Positions 1 through 9,051 are shown, counted from the first letter of the stretch. The stretch is DNA of 46,986 nucleotides from Candidatus Poribacteria bacterium (GCA_009845545.1 VXZK01000018.1:1-46986); one strand, 5' to 3'. Notes: generated from the sequence alone by a model not told the origin. A program made the numbers and translations.

Positions 1-7
1 ATGCTTT

Positions 8-859
8 TCATAATCGAAGAGTATAACACTTTTTAAGAAATTGCGTAAGTCCTAATCTATAATTGGGTATGAGATTATCTTCAATCCATTTTGCGTATTT
101 TCCTGTTAGTGGTACTGACCAAACACGCCCTTTTGCTCTAACATCATATCCTGACCAAGGTTGTGAACTTTCACCACCGCTATATCCGTGAGATGGTCCC
201 GTCAAATCGCCTGATCTGTATTTGCCACGTCCATCTGTAAGAGGATATGCTTTATCAATCTCTTCCGGTGATTTTGGAGCTATAATAGCATCTCCATTCC
301 AAACTCTTTTTGTGCACCTTTTGGAATAATATAACAACCTATCTGTATTATTTCCGTATTTTTGAGGATCGTTATGTGCTGTAGCTCTACGCCATACAAT
401 CTCATTTTGAAAGTTTTGTTTCCCAAAGATAGCGTCCATGCACGCTTTGATATAGTGACTGGCTGTCGGGTCACAATGCAAATAGATAGAACCCGTAGAT
501 TTTAGGATACGGTGCATTTCAAGGAGTCTAACGCTAAGAAAACAGAGAAAAGCAGCGGTATTTTTATCTTGGACGACTTCTGCTGCTTTGATTACTGAAT
601 GAAGTGCCTTATGATTATCTTCAATTTCTTCCAGCCATTTTGGATGCACTTCGTTCCATTTCCACTGGTCGGGTAGTATGTTCGTATCGCCATATTTCCA
701 ATTATCGACATAAAATCCAGCAGTACCACTCCGGCTACGTTTGGTATTGAATGGCGGATCAGTCGCGATAAGGTCAACTGTTTCGCTGTTCATGCCACGT
801 AGGACAATTAGGTTGTCCATTTCATAAAGCGTATTGTCTGGGAAATTCTGGGTTTCCAT
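8..859 (-). pseudogene. Truncated site-specific DNA methyltransferase
   Basis: This reading frame encodes the N-terminal part of a DNA amino-methyltransferase (adenine-N6 or cytosine-N4) that would transfer methyl groups from S-adenosylmethionine to DNA. The catalytic motif TDPPF is at about residues 33-37 of the chosen start (MET...), followed by the expected GSIYLHCD segment. I chose the ATG at 859 because AAAGG lies just upstream; the longer track start has no such support. In this motif order the SAM-binding FxGxG motif should come later, but the frame changes character after WIEDNLIPNYR and stops 15 residues later without it. The alien tail is encoded by GGACTTACGCAATTT-type DNA that looks like the end of an inserted element. 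The gene is therefore probably broken, unless the rest lies beyond the window in another frame. Confidence 0.7.
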
Positions 860-970
860 ACAAAAATAACCTTTCAGAATGGCATAGATTAATTCACAAA
901 CTTCGTGAAGATACACTCAAAGTTTCGGGCGTTATAGACTAACACCGTTCTCCTACGTACAAACGGTATC
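860..970. other. Short intergenic with SQLSV-type repeat
   Basis: This is the gap between the methyltransferase fragment and hisC. The adjoining bases 971-1003 carry an alternating ACTGATAACTGATAGTTGACAACTGAC motif that runs into the 3' end of hisC. I see no gene here. Confidence 0.4.
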
Positions 971-2074
971 TTAACTGATAACTGATAGTTGACAACTGAC
1001 AATTTTTAATGCCTTGATAAATCTTTCGTTTTCCTGTTGTGTGCCGATTGTTACGCGGACTGTATTCAGGTACCCGTACCCTGCCATCGAACGCACGATG
1101 ACTCCCTGCTTCAGAAGTGCATCGGTGATCTCTGCTCCCGACTGTTCCACGTGCAACATAATAAAATTGCCTTCCGTTTCGATATAACGCAGCCCCATGT
1201 CGTCAAATGCTTTGTAGAGGAACGTTTTTCCTGCTGCGTTGCTCTTCCGGGTTTTCGTAATGTGATCTGCATCCTTAAGTGCTGCGCGTGCGGCTGCTTG
1301 CCCGACCAAACTACAATTGAACGGCTGCCGTACCCGATTCAACATCCCAATCAAAAGAGGCGGCGCGATGCCATAACCGATACGCAGTCCTGCAAGCCCA
1401 TAAATTTTAGAAAAAGTACGGGTAATGATGAAATTCCGTCCCTCCAGCACATAAGGCAACGTCTGAGGATAATCTGAACGTGCAACATATTCATAATAGG
1501 CTTCGTCAAAAACGACCAGCACATCCGCTGGCACCTGTTCCATAAATGCCGCTGTCTCATCCGCTGTGACCATCGTCCCCGTCGGGTTATTCGGGTTCGC
1601 GATGAAAATAACCTTCGTTTTATCAGTAATAGCTGCTGCCATAGCGGAAAGGTCGTGTGTATCGTTCACCATCGGTACGACGACAGCTGTTGCATTGCAT
1701 AACTTCGTTACAAGGCTATAGACGACAAAGGCACCCGCCGCGTAGATCACTTCATCGTCCGGAGCGACATAAGTCTCAGCGATTAACTGTAGTACATCGT
1801 TTGAACCGTTCCCTAAAATCAGGTGACCATCCGAAACGCCGATATGCGCTGCAAGTTCCCTCTTAAGATAGTAGGCGTTCCCGTCGGGATAGAGATGCAC
1901 TTGTGCAGCACTCTTAGCAATCGCCTGCACCGCCAATGGCGAGGGACCCAACGGGTTTTCGTTGGATGCGAGTTTGATAATATCGGTGATGCCCAACTCG
2001 CGCTGGACCTCTTCAATCGGTTTGCCACCCTGATACGGTTGAATCGTTTCAATACCGGGTTTCGGTTTTAGCAT
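971..2074 (-). CDS. hisC: Histidinol-phosphate aminotransferase
   Basis: This is a PLP-dependent class I/II aminotransferase of 367 residues. It converts histidinol phosphate and 2-oxoglutarate to imidazole acetol phosphate and glutamate (reverse sense in biosynthesis) in histidine synthesis. Visible motifs are LASNENPLGPSP near residue 35, ANPNNPTG near 159-166, FDEAYYEY near 189-196, and TRTFSKIYGLAGLRIGYG with the PLP lysine at about residue 223. Length and order match HisC, although aromatic aminotransferases of this clan are close relatives. The last eight residues (SCQLSVIS) are encoded by a simple intergenic repeat, so the natural C-terminus was probably a little shorter. No other his genes are nearby, so the gene seems to stand alone. 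Confidence 0.92.
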   Translation of the reverse strand: MLKPKPGIETIQPYQGGKPIEEVQRELGITDIIKLASNENPLGPSPLAVQAIAKSAAQVHLYPDGNAYYLKRELAAHIGVSDGHLILGNGSNDVLQLIAETYVAPDDEVIYAAGAFVVYSLVTKLCNATAVVVPMVNDTHDLSAMAAAITDKTKVIFIANPNNPTGTMVTADETAAFMEQVPADVLVVFDEAYYEYVARSDYPQTLPYVLEGRNFIITRTFSKIYGLAGLRIGYGIAPPLLIGMLNRVRQPFNCSLVGQAAARAALKDADHITKTRKSNAAGKTFLYKAFDDMGLRYIETEGNFIMLHVEQSGAEITDALLKQGVIVRSMAGYGYLNTVRVTIGTQQENERFIKALKIVSCQLSVIS

Positions 2075-2286
2075 AGTGTCTTTTGTATCTCAATCCTTCT
2101 ATATCTTTCTTTCAAGCGCGTTCACAGACACGCCTAAATACAATTTTATTATACCATATCTCTCCTTTTTTCAAAAAGGGAATTTTATGCCTACACAGAT
2201 TTTCGGCTATCGGTTGTTAATCGTTGGAACTTTTCTGAAAAAAGTGGTGTTATCCGACAAATTGTTATATACTAAAGGAGGAGCCG

Positions 2287-2726
2287 ATGATTCGAGAGGC
2301 TTTAGACAATTTTCAGATCACGCCGCATCTCACAGAGAATATTATGCGTGAGATTGCGCGTATCAAACCGATTGCACCCTCTGGTGGTAAACCGTTCATA
2401 CCGTGGGCGATCGCCGTTTCCACGATAGCAGTAAGGTACAGCTCTCTGATGCGCCGCCCGCTGCTGCAGCGTTGCGGTTCTCTGAAGATGGTCGGACTCT
2501 CATTAGTCTGGGTAAATCAAGAGTCCTAATTAGCAGGTTAGATGTTAAAACAGGAAGACGGACTGAGAATAAATTGGGAGAACGCCAAGGTCGCATTCAT
2601 CTCGAAACCTACGCGCTCGTACCAGATAAAGTCGCTATTGGAATGGACAACGGAAACATTGAGTTATGGGATACAACAACTGGAAAGAAGTTATCCACGA
2701 TCAGGGAAAATGTGCCTGCATCGTAA
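2287..2726 (+). pseudogene. Frameshifted WD40-type membrane protein remnant
   Basis: A strong ribosome site (AAAGGAGG, 2273-2280) precedes the ATG at 2287. The first frame reads MIREALDNFQ..., ending in the start of a membrane segment (FIPWAIAVSTIAV). It then loses sense near 2430, where another frame takes over with WD40-like text: ALRFSEDGRTLISLG and GNIELWDTTTGKKLSTI, ending at 2726. Two frames are needed to read one protein and the membrane segment is cut, so I read this as an internal deletion or frameshift in an anti-sigma-like or WD40-repeat protein. The function of the intact protein is unknown. The region downstream is full of palindromic repeats, which fits a decaying locus. Confidence 0.55.
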
Positions 2727-2782
2727 TCTGTTCGTGTGCTTTTGTAGCACCATAGGTCAATTTAGGATTCTACACAGATACC

Positions 2783-2795
2783 ATCCCTACGGGAT
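2783..2795. repeat. CCCTACGGG hairpin, copy 1
   Basis: ATCCC-TAC-GGGAT forms a small stem with a TAC loop (GTA on the other strand). It has the same core as the two copies at 15.3 kb. Confidence 0.5.
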
Positions 2796-2837
2796 TCAAG
2801 AGGGGTTTGAAGTTTTCAAGGTTTCCGAGGAGTATCC

Positions 2838-2862
2838 GGTTCGGTTGGGAAACCGAACCTAC
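2838..2862. repeat. CTAC-foot hairpin (GGTTCGGTT type)
   Basis: GGTTCGGTT-GGGA-AACCGAACC is a 9-bp perfect stem followed directly by TAC, so the other strand begins GTAG. A sister copy lies 73 bases downstream, with the shared flank ACCGGxCTGGG. Confidence 0.75.
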
Positions 2863-2910
2863 CGGACCTGGGTCTGAGACAGTTATTTTTCTAAAATTGA
2901 CGCTTATGAA

Positions 2911-2932
2911 GCGGTTGGGAAACCGCACCTAC
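2911..2932. repeat. CTAC-foot hairpin (GCGGTT type)
   Basis: GCGGTT-GGGA-AACCGC is a 6-bp stem followed by ACCTAC. It has the same loop and 3' flank as the hairpin at 2838, so the two are diverged copies. Confidence 0.7.
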
Positions 2933-3142
2933 CGGGTCTGGGGTCCAAAATTGGACTAAAAAATCGAGAATTGAATGGCTATGTGCATCATGCTACAAAG
3001 GTGGCAATTTGCGTTATACAATGGTATTATAAAGACAGCATTCTCGTCAAAGTGTGCAATGAAACATCGAGCTGGGGATTCTACCTGCGGATTACTGACA
3101 CCGATGGAAAACCGTTTGATGATTTGAAAATTATAGGCCTAG

Positions 3143-3234
3143 TGCTTCGTCAAGTCATAAATGATTGATACATCGGGCGGGGAAACCCCGCCCCTACGAA
3201 AAATTCTATCCATCATTTGAATGTGGACAGAACA
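3143..3234. mobile_element. 92-bp MITE-like element with central CTAC-foot hairpin
   Basis: The element is bounded by CTAG on both sides (3139-3142 and 3235-3238), a possible 4-bp target duplication. Its ends are imperfect inverted repeats (left TGCTTCGTCAAG; right end reversed TGTTCTGTCCAC). In the centre, GGGCGGGG-AAA-CCCCGCCC (3175-3193) forms an 8-bp stem followed by CTAC. The right half aligns clearly with the 96-bp element at 22582-22677, including the terminal GACAGAAC. It has no coding capacity, so any movement would need a transposase from elsewhere. Confidence 0.65.
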
Positions 3235-3387
3235 CTAGCAAAATAATGCACCCTTTTCAGCCTTAAAGTGCGTCACCATAAGTAACACCATAAAGTTTTA
3301 TTAGAGAGTTTCCCACACAGGATGATTTAGTTTTCGGTTGTGATTTTGGTTTTCGTTTACAGATGGTAAGGTTTTTTCCACAAGATC

Positions 3388-3408
3388 GCGAGCACAGCTC
3401 GCTCCTAC
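3388..3408. repeat. CTAC-foot hairpin (GCGAGC type)
   Basis: GCGAGC-ACA-GCTCGC followed by TCCTAC. The same unit occurs in tandem at 26.7 kb (GATCGCGAGCACAGCTCGC). Confidence 0.75.
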
Positions 3409-3478
3409 AGAGGAAAGTATACCCATATATGAAGTCAATTTTTAAAACTGAATCGCTCTGGTTTCCCACAAAAATGTC

Positions 3479-3507
3479 TTGACATTGCGCAAAGCCTTTG
3501 TTATAAT
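3479..3507 (+). promoter_or_regulatory. Consensus sigma70-like promoter of the MoxR/Bat cluster
   Basis: A perfect TTGACA (3479-3484), a 17-base spacer and a perfect TATAAT (3502-3507) lie about 65 bases upstream of the first gene of the cluster. It is the best promoter match in the window. Confidence 0.8.
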
Positions 3508-3573
3508 TGGTGGCAAGCACACAGTAACTACTGAAATGGTCATTCGGATACTTTTACAAAAGGAGCAGATTTC

Positions 3574-5046
3574 ATGGAAGAAAAATTGATTCTTGAAAAG
3601 ATCCAGCGCGTCCGACAGCGACTGAACATCCAACGCTACTTCCAAACGTTAGCGATATTCCTCTTCTACGGATTCTTGATGTGTGTCCCGTTCGTCATCG
3701 CTGACAGCGTCACATCCTTTAATATCCCACCTCTGGTTTTTCTCTGGGTGGCACTCGGCATCGCCGCTGCTGCCTTAGTATTCCGTCTCTTGCGCCCTGT
3801 GAGTCTCGAAGAAGCAGCACGGACTATTGACACAGACGCGTCCCTCAAAGACCGCGTTATAAGTGGTTTAGAACAGATTCAACACCAGACCAGCGAAACC
3901 TTGACGGCTCTTCAACTTCAAGATACAACCAAAAGACTACAAGCGGTTCCAGTGAATCAGGTCGCGCGGTATGCTGTCCCACGCGAGACCAAATTTATTG
4001 TGCTCGTCGCCATATTTCTCGTCGGTTTTTCGTTCGTCGAATTTTTCGCACCGTCCGCCACCTCAACAGAGATTGATTTCTCACCGCAGATCGCTGCGGA
4101 GGCTGATACACTCTTGAAAGAGATTGAAAAGGCAAAAAAGGAAGCCGATCAGAACGAAGACCCAGAGCTTGAAGAACTCTTGAAAGAGATTGAGAAACGA
4201 GCACTTGCCTTGAAAAAACCTCAGATTGCGCCGAAGGAAGCACTCGCCCGCATGACGGAATTGAGCGCACTGTTGAAGACGAAAGTTAACCCCCAGAAAA
4301 TGGCGCAGCAGGAATCGCTCATGAGCGGGTTAGGGCAACAGTTCATTGGCAACCCATATTTAGGCGAATTTGGACAGCAGCTGAAACGCGGTGATTATCA
4401 ACAGGCAGCGGCAAAACTGGAGCAAGTGACGAAAAAGCTGCCGGAATTCGAGAAGGAGAAACGCCAAAATATTTCCGATGAGTTGAAACGTGGTGGCAAG
4501 AGCCTACAAGGCACCGATCTTGATGGACTCGGTACAGAGTTGTCCGGCGCGGGTGAAGGCTTAGCCAACGACGATGTCGAAGGCGCGCAAACACGGCTCC
4601 GCGCATCAAGCAAAAAGATGCGGAATCTTGCACTGCTCAAGAAACGCAATCTACAGTTGGCAAAATTGCTCTCGGAATGCGAAGCGTGCAAGGCAGGTAT
4701 TGCTGGTGTGTGCCAAAACAACAATACAGGGTTAACCAATGCCCTGAGCCAAAATCCGAGTAAGCGTATAGGAAAAGGGACTTCTAAGGGGCAACTCGGT
4801 CAATTCACATCACTTGACTCTACGCTCAACCTTGAACAGATTACGGGTGTCCAGGGCGAAGGCAGTTCTACCGTTCAAACCTCTAAGACATCAGCCGAGG
4901 GGCAGCAATCCGCTGTCAGTTACAAAGATGCGTACACGAAGTATCAGAAACTTTCAGAGGATGCTCTGACCGAAGAGCAAATTCCTTTGGGTTACAAGTT
5001 CTACGTGAAACGCTATTTCGAGTCGATCAAACCGAGTGATGAGTAG
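3574..5046 (+). CDS. Membrane-anchored coiled-coil protein of MoxR/Bat cluster
   Basis: The 490-residue product has two membrane segments near residues 23-45 and 51-73 and a third near 141-160. A long acidic/basic helical region follows (about 170-330), rich in LEEL, KEIEK and KLEQ patterns, likely a coiled coil. I do not recognise a named family with certainty; DUF4175-like membrane proteins near MoxR genes have a similar shape. The ATG at 3574 has AAGGAG upstream and a perfect promoter. It is the first gene of a run of Bat-type genes, so it may take part in the same envelope or complex-assembly process. A Cys-x2-Cys-x6-Cys cluster (CEACKAGIAGVC, about residues 369-380) is unusual in such a protein. 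Confidence 0.7.
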   Translation: MEEKLILEKIQRVRQRLNIQRYFQTLAIFLFYGFLMCVPFVIADSVTSFNIPPLVFLWVALGIAAAALVFRLLRPVSLEEAARTIDTDASLKDRVISGLEQIQHQTSETLTALQLQDTTKRLQAVPVNQVARYAVPRETKFIVLVAIFLVGFSFVEFFAPSATSTEIDFSPQIAAEADTLLKEIEKAKKEADQNEDPELEELLKEIEKRALALKKPQIAPKEALARMTELSALLKTKVNPQKMAQQESLMSGLGQQFIGNPYLGEFGQQLKRGDYQQAAAKLEQVTKKLPEFEKEKRQNISDELKRGGKSLQGTDLDGLGTELSGAGEGLANDDVEGAQTRLRASSKKMRNLALLKKRNLQLAKLLSECEACKAGIAGVCQNNNTGLTNALSQNPSKRIGKGTSKGQLGQFTSLDSTLNLEQITGVQGEGSSTVQTSKTSAEGQQSAVSYKDAYTKYQKLSEDALTEEQIPLGYKFYVKRYFESIKPSDE

Positions 5047-5059
5047 AACGAAGTGATAG

Positions 5060-5088
5060 AGAAGCCGAGTTGCCATAACTCGGCTTCT
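5060..5088. terminator. Hairpin between first gene and moxR (terminator or attenuator)
   Basis: AGAAGCCGAGTT and AACTCGGCTTCT form a 12-bp perfect stem with loop GCCAT. Only a short T stretch (TTCTTT) follows, so termination may be partial. It would lower read-through into the MoxR gene. Confidence 0.55.
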
Positions 5089-5110
5089 TTGCCAAACGGT
5101 AGGGAGCAAT

Positions 5111-6094
5111 ATGTCCGAACACGCTGAAGAAAAATATGAAGAATTTCGCGAGACTTTCCTAAAAATACAACAAGAAATATCCAAACAAATCGTCGGGCAA
5201 AAAGAAATTATCGAAGGGGTTCTCATCTGTCTCATGACGGGTGGACACGCGCTGTTAGAAGGTGTCCCCGGCTTGGGTAAAACCCTGCTTATCCGGACAT
5301 TGCATGAGGTGTTAGACCTCAAATTTGCCCGAATCCAATTCACACCAGACCTGATGCCGGCAGACATCATCGGCACCACTGTTGTCGCTGAGGATGAGGC
5401 CGGACGGAAGTTCTTTGAATTTCAACAGGGTCCCGTATTTGCCAATCTTATTCTCGCCGATGAAATCAACCGTGCGACCCCCAAAACACAGTCTGCCTTG
5501 TTAGAAGCGATGCAGGAAAAATCCGTGACTGTTGCCGGCCAGCAGCGGGACCTCAAATTGCCTTTCTTTGTGATGGCGACGCAAAATCCGTTGGAAATGG
5601 AAGGCACCTATCCGTTGCCTGAAGCGCAACTCGACCGCTTCTTCTTTAAACTCAAGGTCGAATACCCAAGCCTCGACGAACTCGATCTCGTTATGGAACG
5701 GACAACGCGGCGCGAAATGCCGTCCGTGGATAAAGTTTGTGACGGCGCACAGATTAACGCATTGGAACAGATTGTCCGTGATATCCTCATTGCTGAAGAT
5801 GTAGGCAGGTACGCTTTGCGAATTGTGCTGGGTACACACCCCGAAGCAGAAGATGCGCCGGAACTGACGAAAAAATATGTTCGCTACGGTTCGAGTCCGC
5901 GTGGTGCGCAAGCGTTGATTCTCGGCGGAAAGGTTCGGGCAATTCTTGATGGCAGATACAACGTCGCTCGTGAGGATATTCAAGCCATCGCCCTACCGAG
6001 TTTGCGGCATCGTCTCATCCTTAGCTTTGAAGGCGAGGCAGAAGGGATTGACCCAGACGACATCATCCAGCATCTGTTGGAAGAGATTGAATGA
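5111..6094 (+). CDS. MoxR family AAA+ ATPase
   Basis: This is a 327-residue MoxR-type ATPase, thought to act as a chaperone that remodels or loads cofactor into partner proteins carrying VWA domains. Walker A GVPGLGKT is at about 51-58 and Walker B LILADE at about 113-118. Sensor-type text follows (FFVMATQNPLEMEGTYPLPEAQLDRF), and the C-terminus has the AAA lid typical of the family. Length and order are standard. The start has AGGGAG seven bases upstream. The stop overlaps the next start (ATGATGA), so MoxR and the DUF58 protein are translationally coupled, as in many bacteria. Confidence 0.95.
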   Translation: MSEHAEEKYEEFRETFLKIQQEISKQIVGQKEIIEGVLICLMTGGHALLEGVPGLGKTLLIRTLHEVLDLKFARIQFTPDLMPADIIGTTVVAEDEAGRKFFEFQQGPVFANLILADEINRATPKTQSALLEAMQEKSVTVAGQQRDLKLPFFVMATQNPLEMEGTYPLPEAQLDRFFFKLKVEYPSLDELDLVMERTTRREMPSVDKVCDGAQINALEQIVRDILIAEDVGRYALRIVLGTHPEAEDAPELTKKYVRYGSSPRGAQALILGGKVRAILDGRYNVAREDIQAIALPSLRHRLILSFEGEAEGIDPDDIIQHLLEEIE

Positions 6095-6981
6095 TGAACG
6101 ATACACAGTCCGCTTTCGACAGCGAATTCCTCAAAAAACTTGAATATCTCTATATCGTCTCGAAAAAGATTTTTGCCGGACGTATCAAGGCGGAACGCCG
6201 TAGTCCACGCCGCGGTGTCAGTGTCGAATTCGCCGATTACCGTAACTATACCGCAGGCGACGATTTCCGTTACATTGATTGGAACGCTTTCGCACGCTTG
6301 GATGAACTTTTGCTAAAGCTTTATGAAGAACGCGAAGATCTGCACATCTACTTCCTCGTCGATGCCAGCCAGTCCATGACCTATGGCGAACTGCCAAAAC
6401 TGATTTATGCGAAGCGTGTCGCCGCTGCGCTCGCCTATATCGGTCTATCCAACCTTGACCGGATCAGCATTACGACCTTCAATAACACAGGAGCGGAGCG
6501 ACTTCCAACAGAACGCGGCAAAGGTAAAATCTTTACCGTGCTTGAGTTTCTTGATCAAATCAATGGTACCGGGGAAACAGATTTGGAAACCGCGTTCCAC
6601 AACTTCGTTCATACGACCAAACGTCGTGGTCTCGTCGTCCTAATTTCTGATCTCTTTGATCCGAGCGGATTTACCAACGGACTGAACGTGTTGAAATTTC
6701 AAAAGCATGAGCTCTTCGTGATCCATATCATTGATCAGAAAGAAGTCGCCCCTGATCTACTTGGTGACTACCATCTCGTCGATGTTGAAACAAATCAGCT
6801 GCGTCAAGTCACTATCAACGAAAATCATCTCAAGCGGTATCAAGCACTGTTCCAAAAATATTGCGACGACATGGATTTATACTGCACGCAACGTGAAATC
6901 AGCCTTGTACGGACGACGACAGAATCGCCTTTCGAGGAACTTATTTTACGCATCTTTAGGATGGGTGGTTTCGTCTCTTAA
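6091..6981 (+). CDS. DUF58 domain protein with VWA-like MIDAS
   Basis: The 296-residue product carries the DUF58 signature (GVSVEFADYRNYTAGDDFRY then IDW, residues 42-64) and a VWA-like region with a MIDAS metal site DASQS at about 91-95. DUF58 proteins are regular partners of MoxR ATPases and are thought to be their clients. No signal peptide or membrane segment is seen, so it is probably cytoplasmic. It overlaps moxR by four bases and is followed three bases later by the BatA-like gene, so one operon is very likely. Confidence 0.93.
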   Translation: MMNDTQSAFDSEFLKKLEYLYIVSKKIFAGRIKAERRSPRRGVSVEFADYRNYTAGDDFRYIDWNAFARLDELLLKLYEEREDLHIYFLVDASQSMTYGELPKLIYAKRVAAALAYIGLSNLDRISITTFNNTGAERLPTERGKGKIFTVLEFLDQINGTGETDLETAFHNFVHTTKRRGLVVLISDLFDPSGFTNGLNVLKFQKHELFVIHIIDQKEVAPDLLGDYHLVDVETNQLRQVTINENHLKRYQALFQKYCDDMDLYCTQREISLVRTTTESPFEELILRIFRMGGFVS

Positions 6982-6984
6982 ACT

Positions 6985-9051
6985 ATGAATTTTTTATCTC
7001 CGACCTCGCTCTTGCTATTTGGGTTGGCTATTCCGATTGTCGCGCTATATATCCTTAGATTGCGTCGGCGTCGCGAACCGATTTCTACACTGATGTTCTG
7101 GGAGGAACTTTTCAGAGAACGGCAGACGACCTCGCTGTTCCAGAGACTGAAGCACCTCCTATCGCTGTTGCTGCAACTTCTATTTTTGACACTCTTAGTG
7201 CTTTCGATCGCGCGTCCGCAGTTCGCTTTCATAACGAAATCTGCTCGGCAACTGGTTTTGATTATTGACCAGTCAGCGAGCATGAACGCGATTGAAGCAG
7301 AAACTGACGAACGCACGCGGTTAGAGGTTGCGAAAGAGAGTGCCCTGCGAAGCGTAGATGGTCTCCGTTTCATGGACGAAATGACGATAATCAGTTCCCA
7401 TACACGCCCTATCATTCACATCCCGTTTACGAATCACCAGAAATCACTGCGAGAAGCGATCCATGCGATCCAACCGACCGACATCAGCACCAACCTTGAA
7501 CCCGCTTATGATTTAGCTTATGCTATTGCCCAAACAAAGCCTAATCCTGAAGTTGTTATCTTCAGCGATTTTCAGTCTGTTTCAGAAACATTGCTCGCGA
7601 AGCTTAAAAGCAAACCGGAACAGGACACAGATACCGAAGCACCTGCCCCGGAAGTCAAACAGCATTTGATACAGATAGGAAAAGCGAACGACAATGTTGG
7701 TATTACAAAGTTTCGTGTCCGAAAGAGTCTCGTTAACGCTTTCGATTACCAAACACTGCTGCGCGTCGTCAATGCCTCAGAGGAAGAGAAAAAATTCAAC
7801 GTTGAACTCTATTTCGATGAGAACCTCTTTGATGTCCGTCCTTATACGCTCGCCCCTGGTGAAAGTAAGTCCGAGATTTTCAGCAATTTTGCGTTTGAAG
7901 GTGGCAAACTCAAAGCTGTGCTTGATATTCAAGACCCACTGGTCTCAGACAACATTGCTTACGCCACACTTCCGAAACGTGATCTTATCCCTGTTTTGCT
8001 GGTGACAGCAGACAACCCGTTCCTCCAAAAAGCACTCGCTGTTGATGAACAGCTCCAGTTGACTGTCCTCACACCAACGGAATATGAAACCGATGTCCTT
8101 CCTGAAAGTGCTAATTCGCAAGGGAAAAAGAATTATCAAGTTGTTATCTTTGACCGGTACAGTCCACCTACCCTCGGTGATGGGAATTATATGTTTATCT
8201 ATCCACCTGCTGTTGATTCGTCAGAAACGCCTAACCCTGAATTGAAATGGAATATCGGTGCAGCGTTGGAGACACCGATTATTACGGATTGGGAACGGAC
8301 ACATCCTATTCTACAGCACGTTCATCTGGAGAATGTCCAAATCGGTACAGCGTATGAGGTCACGCCACCGTCCACGGCGCAGGTGCTTGCCCGTTCATTT
8401 GAATCGCCTGTATTATTCATTGACGTTAAGCCGAACCGAAAAATTGTCTTTGCTGCTATCAATATCTTGGAATCCGATCTGCCGTTACGCATCGCCTTTC
8501 CGGTAATTATAGCGAATACCATCCAGTGGTTCCAACAGCGTTCTGAAATTCTGGAATATCACCTCCATACGGGAGAAGTCTTAAAACAGCAGATTGAATC
8601 GATAGATGCAATCTCGCAACCGGAATTAAAGACAGAAACTGATTCACCCGAAAGCCCCCCAAAACTTGTAAAAATCACGGGACCTGGAGACCAAACGTGG
8701 GAACTCCCCGTTGAAGGGGATGAGCTGCTTTTTGAGCAGACGCAGCGTGCAGGTTTCTACGAACTGAAAATATCGGAAGCAGTGGATTCTACATCAGAAG
8801 AAGAACAACCACCATCAGAGGTATCCGATCCTACAAAAGATAATAGCGGAACGGTATGGGCGGTTAACCTCGCCGATGCAACAGAATCACACATCGGTGC
8901 CGACCCGGCAGTTGAAGACCTGACAAAGGCATCTGTAGCCCAGAGCAGTGCCGCGCTTTTACGCTATCCACCTTGGGTTTACTTGGTATTCCTCGCTGTT
9001 GGATTGAGTGTTTTTGAATGGTTCTTATATCAACGTAGAAGGATTGACTAA
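6985..9051 (+). CDS. BatA-like VWA membrane protein
   Basis: The 688-residue protein starts with the BatA N-terminal signature: a membrane helix at about 5-25, then RRRREPISTLMFW, then a second helix at about 59-76. A VWA domain follows with MIDAS DQSAS at about 95-99. The middle contains beta-rich domains and a possible GATase-like stretch. The C-terminus has one more helix (WVYLVFLAVGLSVFEWFLY) and a basic tail. The VWA domain should therefore face the periplasm or outside. Bat proteins act with MoxR and DUF58 partners. The exact role (aerotolerance in Bacteroides, envelope stress elsewhere) cannot be told from sequence. Confidence 0.88.
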   Translation: MNFLSPTSLLLFGLAIPIVALYILRLRRRREPISTLMFWEELFRERQTTSLFQRLKHLLSLLLQLLFLTLLVLSIARPQFAFITKSARQLVLIIDQSASMNAIEAETDERTRLEVAKESALRSVDGLRFMDEMTIISSHTRPIIHIPFTNHQKSLREAIHAIQPTDISTNLEPAYDLAYAIAQTKPNPEVVIFSDFQSVSETLLAKLKSKPEQDTDTEAPAPEVKQHLIQIGKANDNVGITKFRVRKSLVNAFDYQTLLRVVNASEEEKKFNVELYFDENLFDVRPYTLAPGESKSEIFSNFAFEGGKLKAVLDIQDPLVSDNIAYATLPKRDLIPVLLVTADNPFLQKALAVDEQLQLTVLTPTEYETDVLPESANSQGKKNYQVVIFDRYSPPTLGDGNYMFIYPPAVDSSETPNPELKWNIGAALETPIITDWERTHPILQHVHLENVQIGTAYEVTPPSTAQVLARSFESPVLFIDVKPNRKIVFAAINILESDLPLRIAFPVIIANTIQWFQQRSEILEYHLHTGEVLKQQIESIDAISQPELKTETDSPESPPKLVKITGPGDQTWELPVEGDELLFEQTQRAGFYELKISEAVDSTSEEEQPPSEVSDPTKDNSGTVWAVNLADATESHIGADPAVEDLTKASVAQSSAALLRYPPWVYLVFLAVGLSVFEWFLYQRRRID

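Larger units (their letters stand above)
2727..3478. other. Repeat-rich decayed intergenic region
   Basis: About 750 bases without a convincing gene. It holds a CCCTACGGG hairpin, two GGTTGGGAAACC hairpins, a 92-bp miniature element and a GCGAGC hairpin, listed separately. A fragment at 3028-3138 reads LVKVCNETSS and LRITDTDGKPFDDLKIIG and could be the last part of an old protein cut by the miniature element, but I cannot name it. Confidence 0.5.

Noticed and set aside
2542-2877. 111-residue ORF after the WD40 remnant
   Set aside because: It is a shadow frame that ends in repeat DNA (RLGNRTYRTWV comes from the palindrome).
3995-4739. Antisense ORFs in the first Bat-cluster gene
   Set aside because: They are low-complexity, Ser/Arg-rich shadows of a strongly coding frame.
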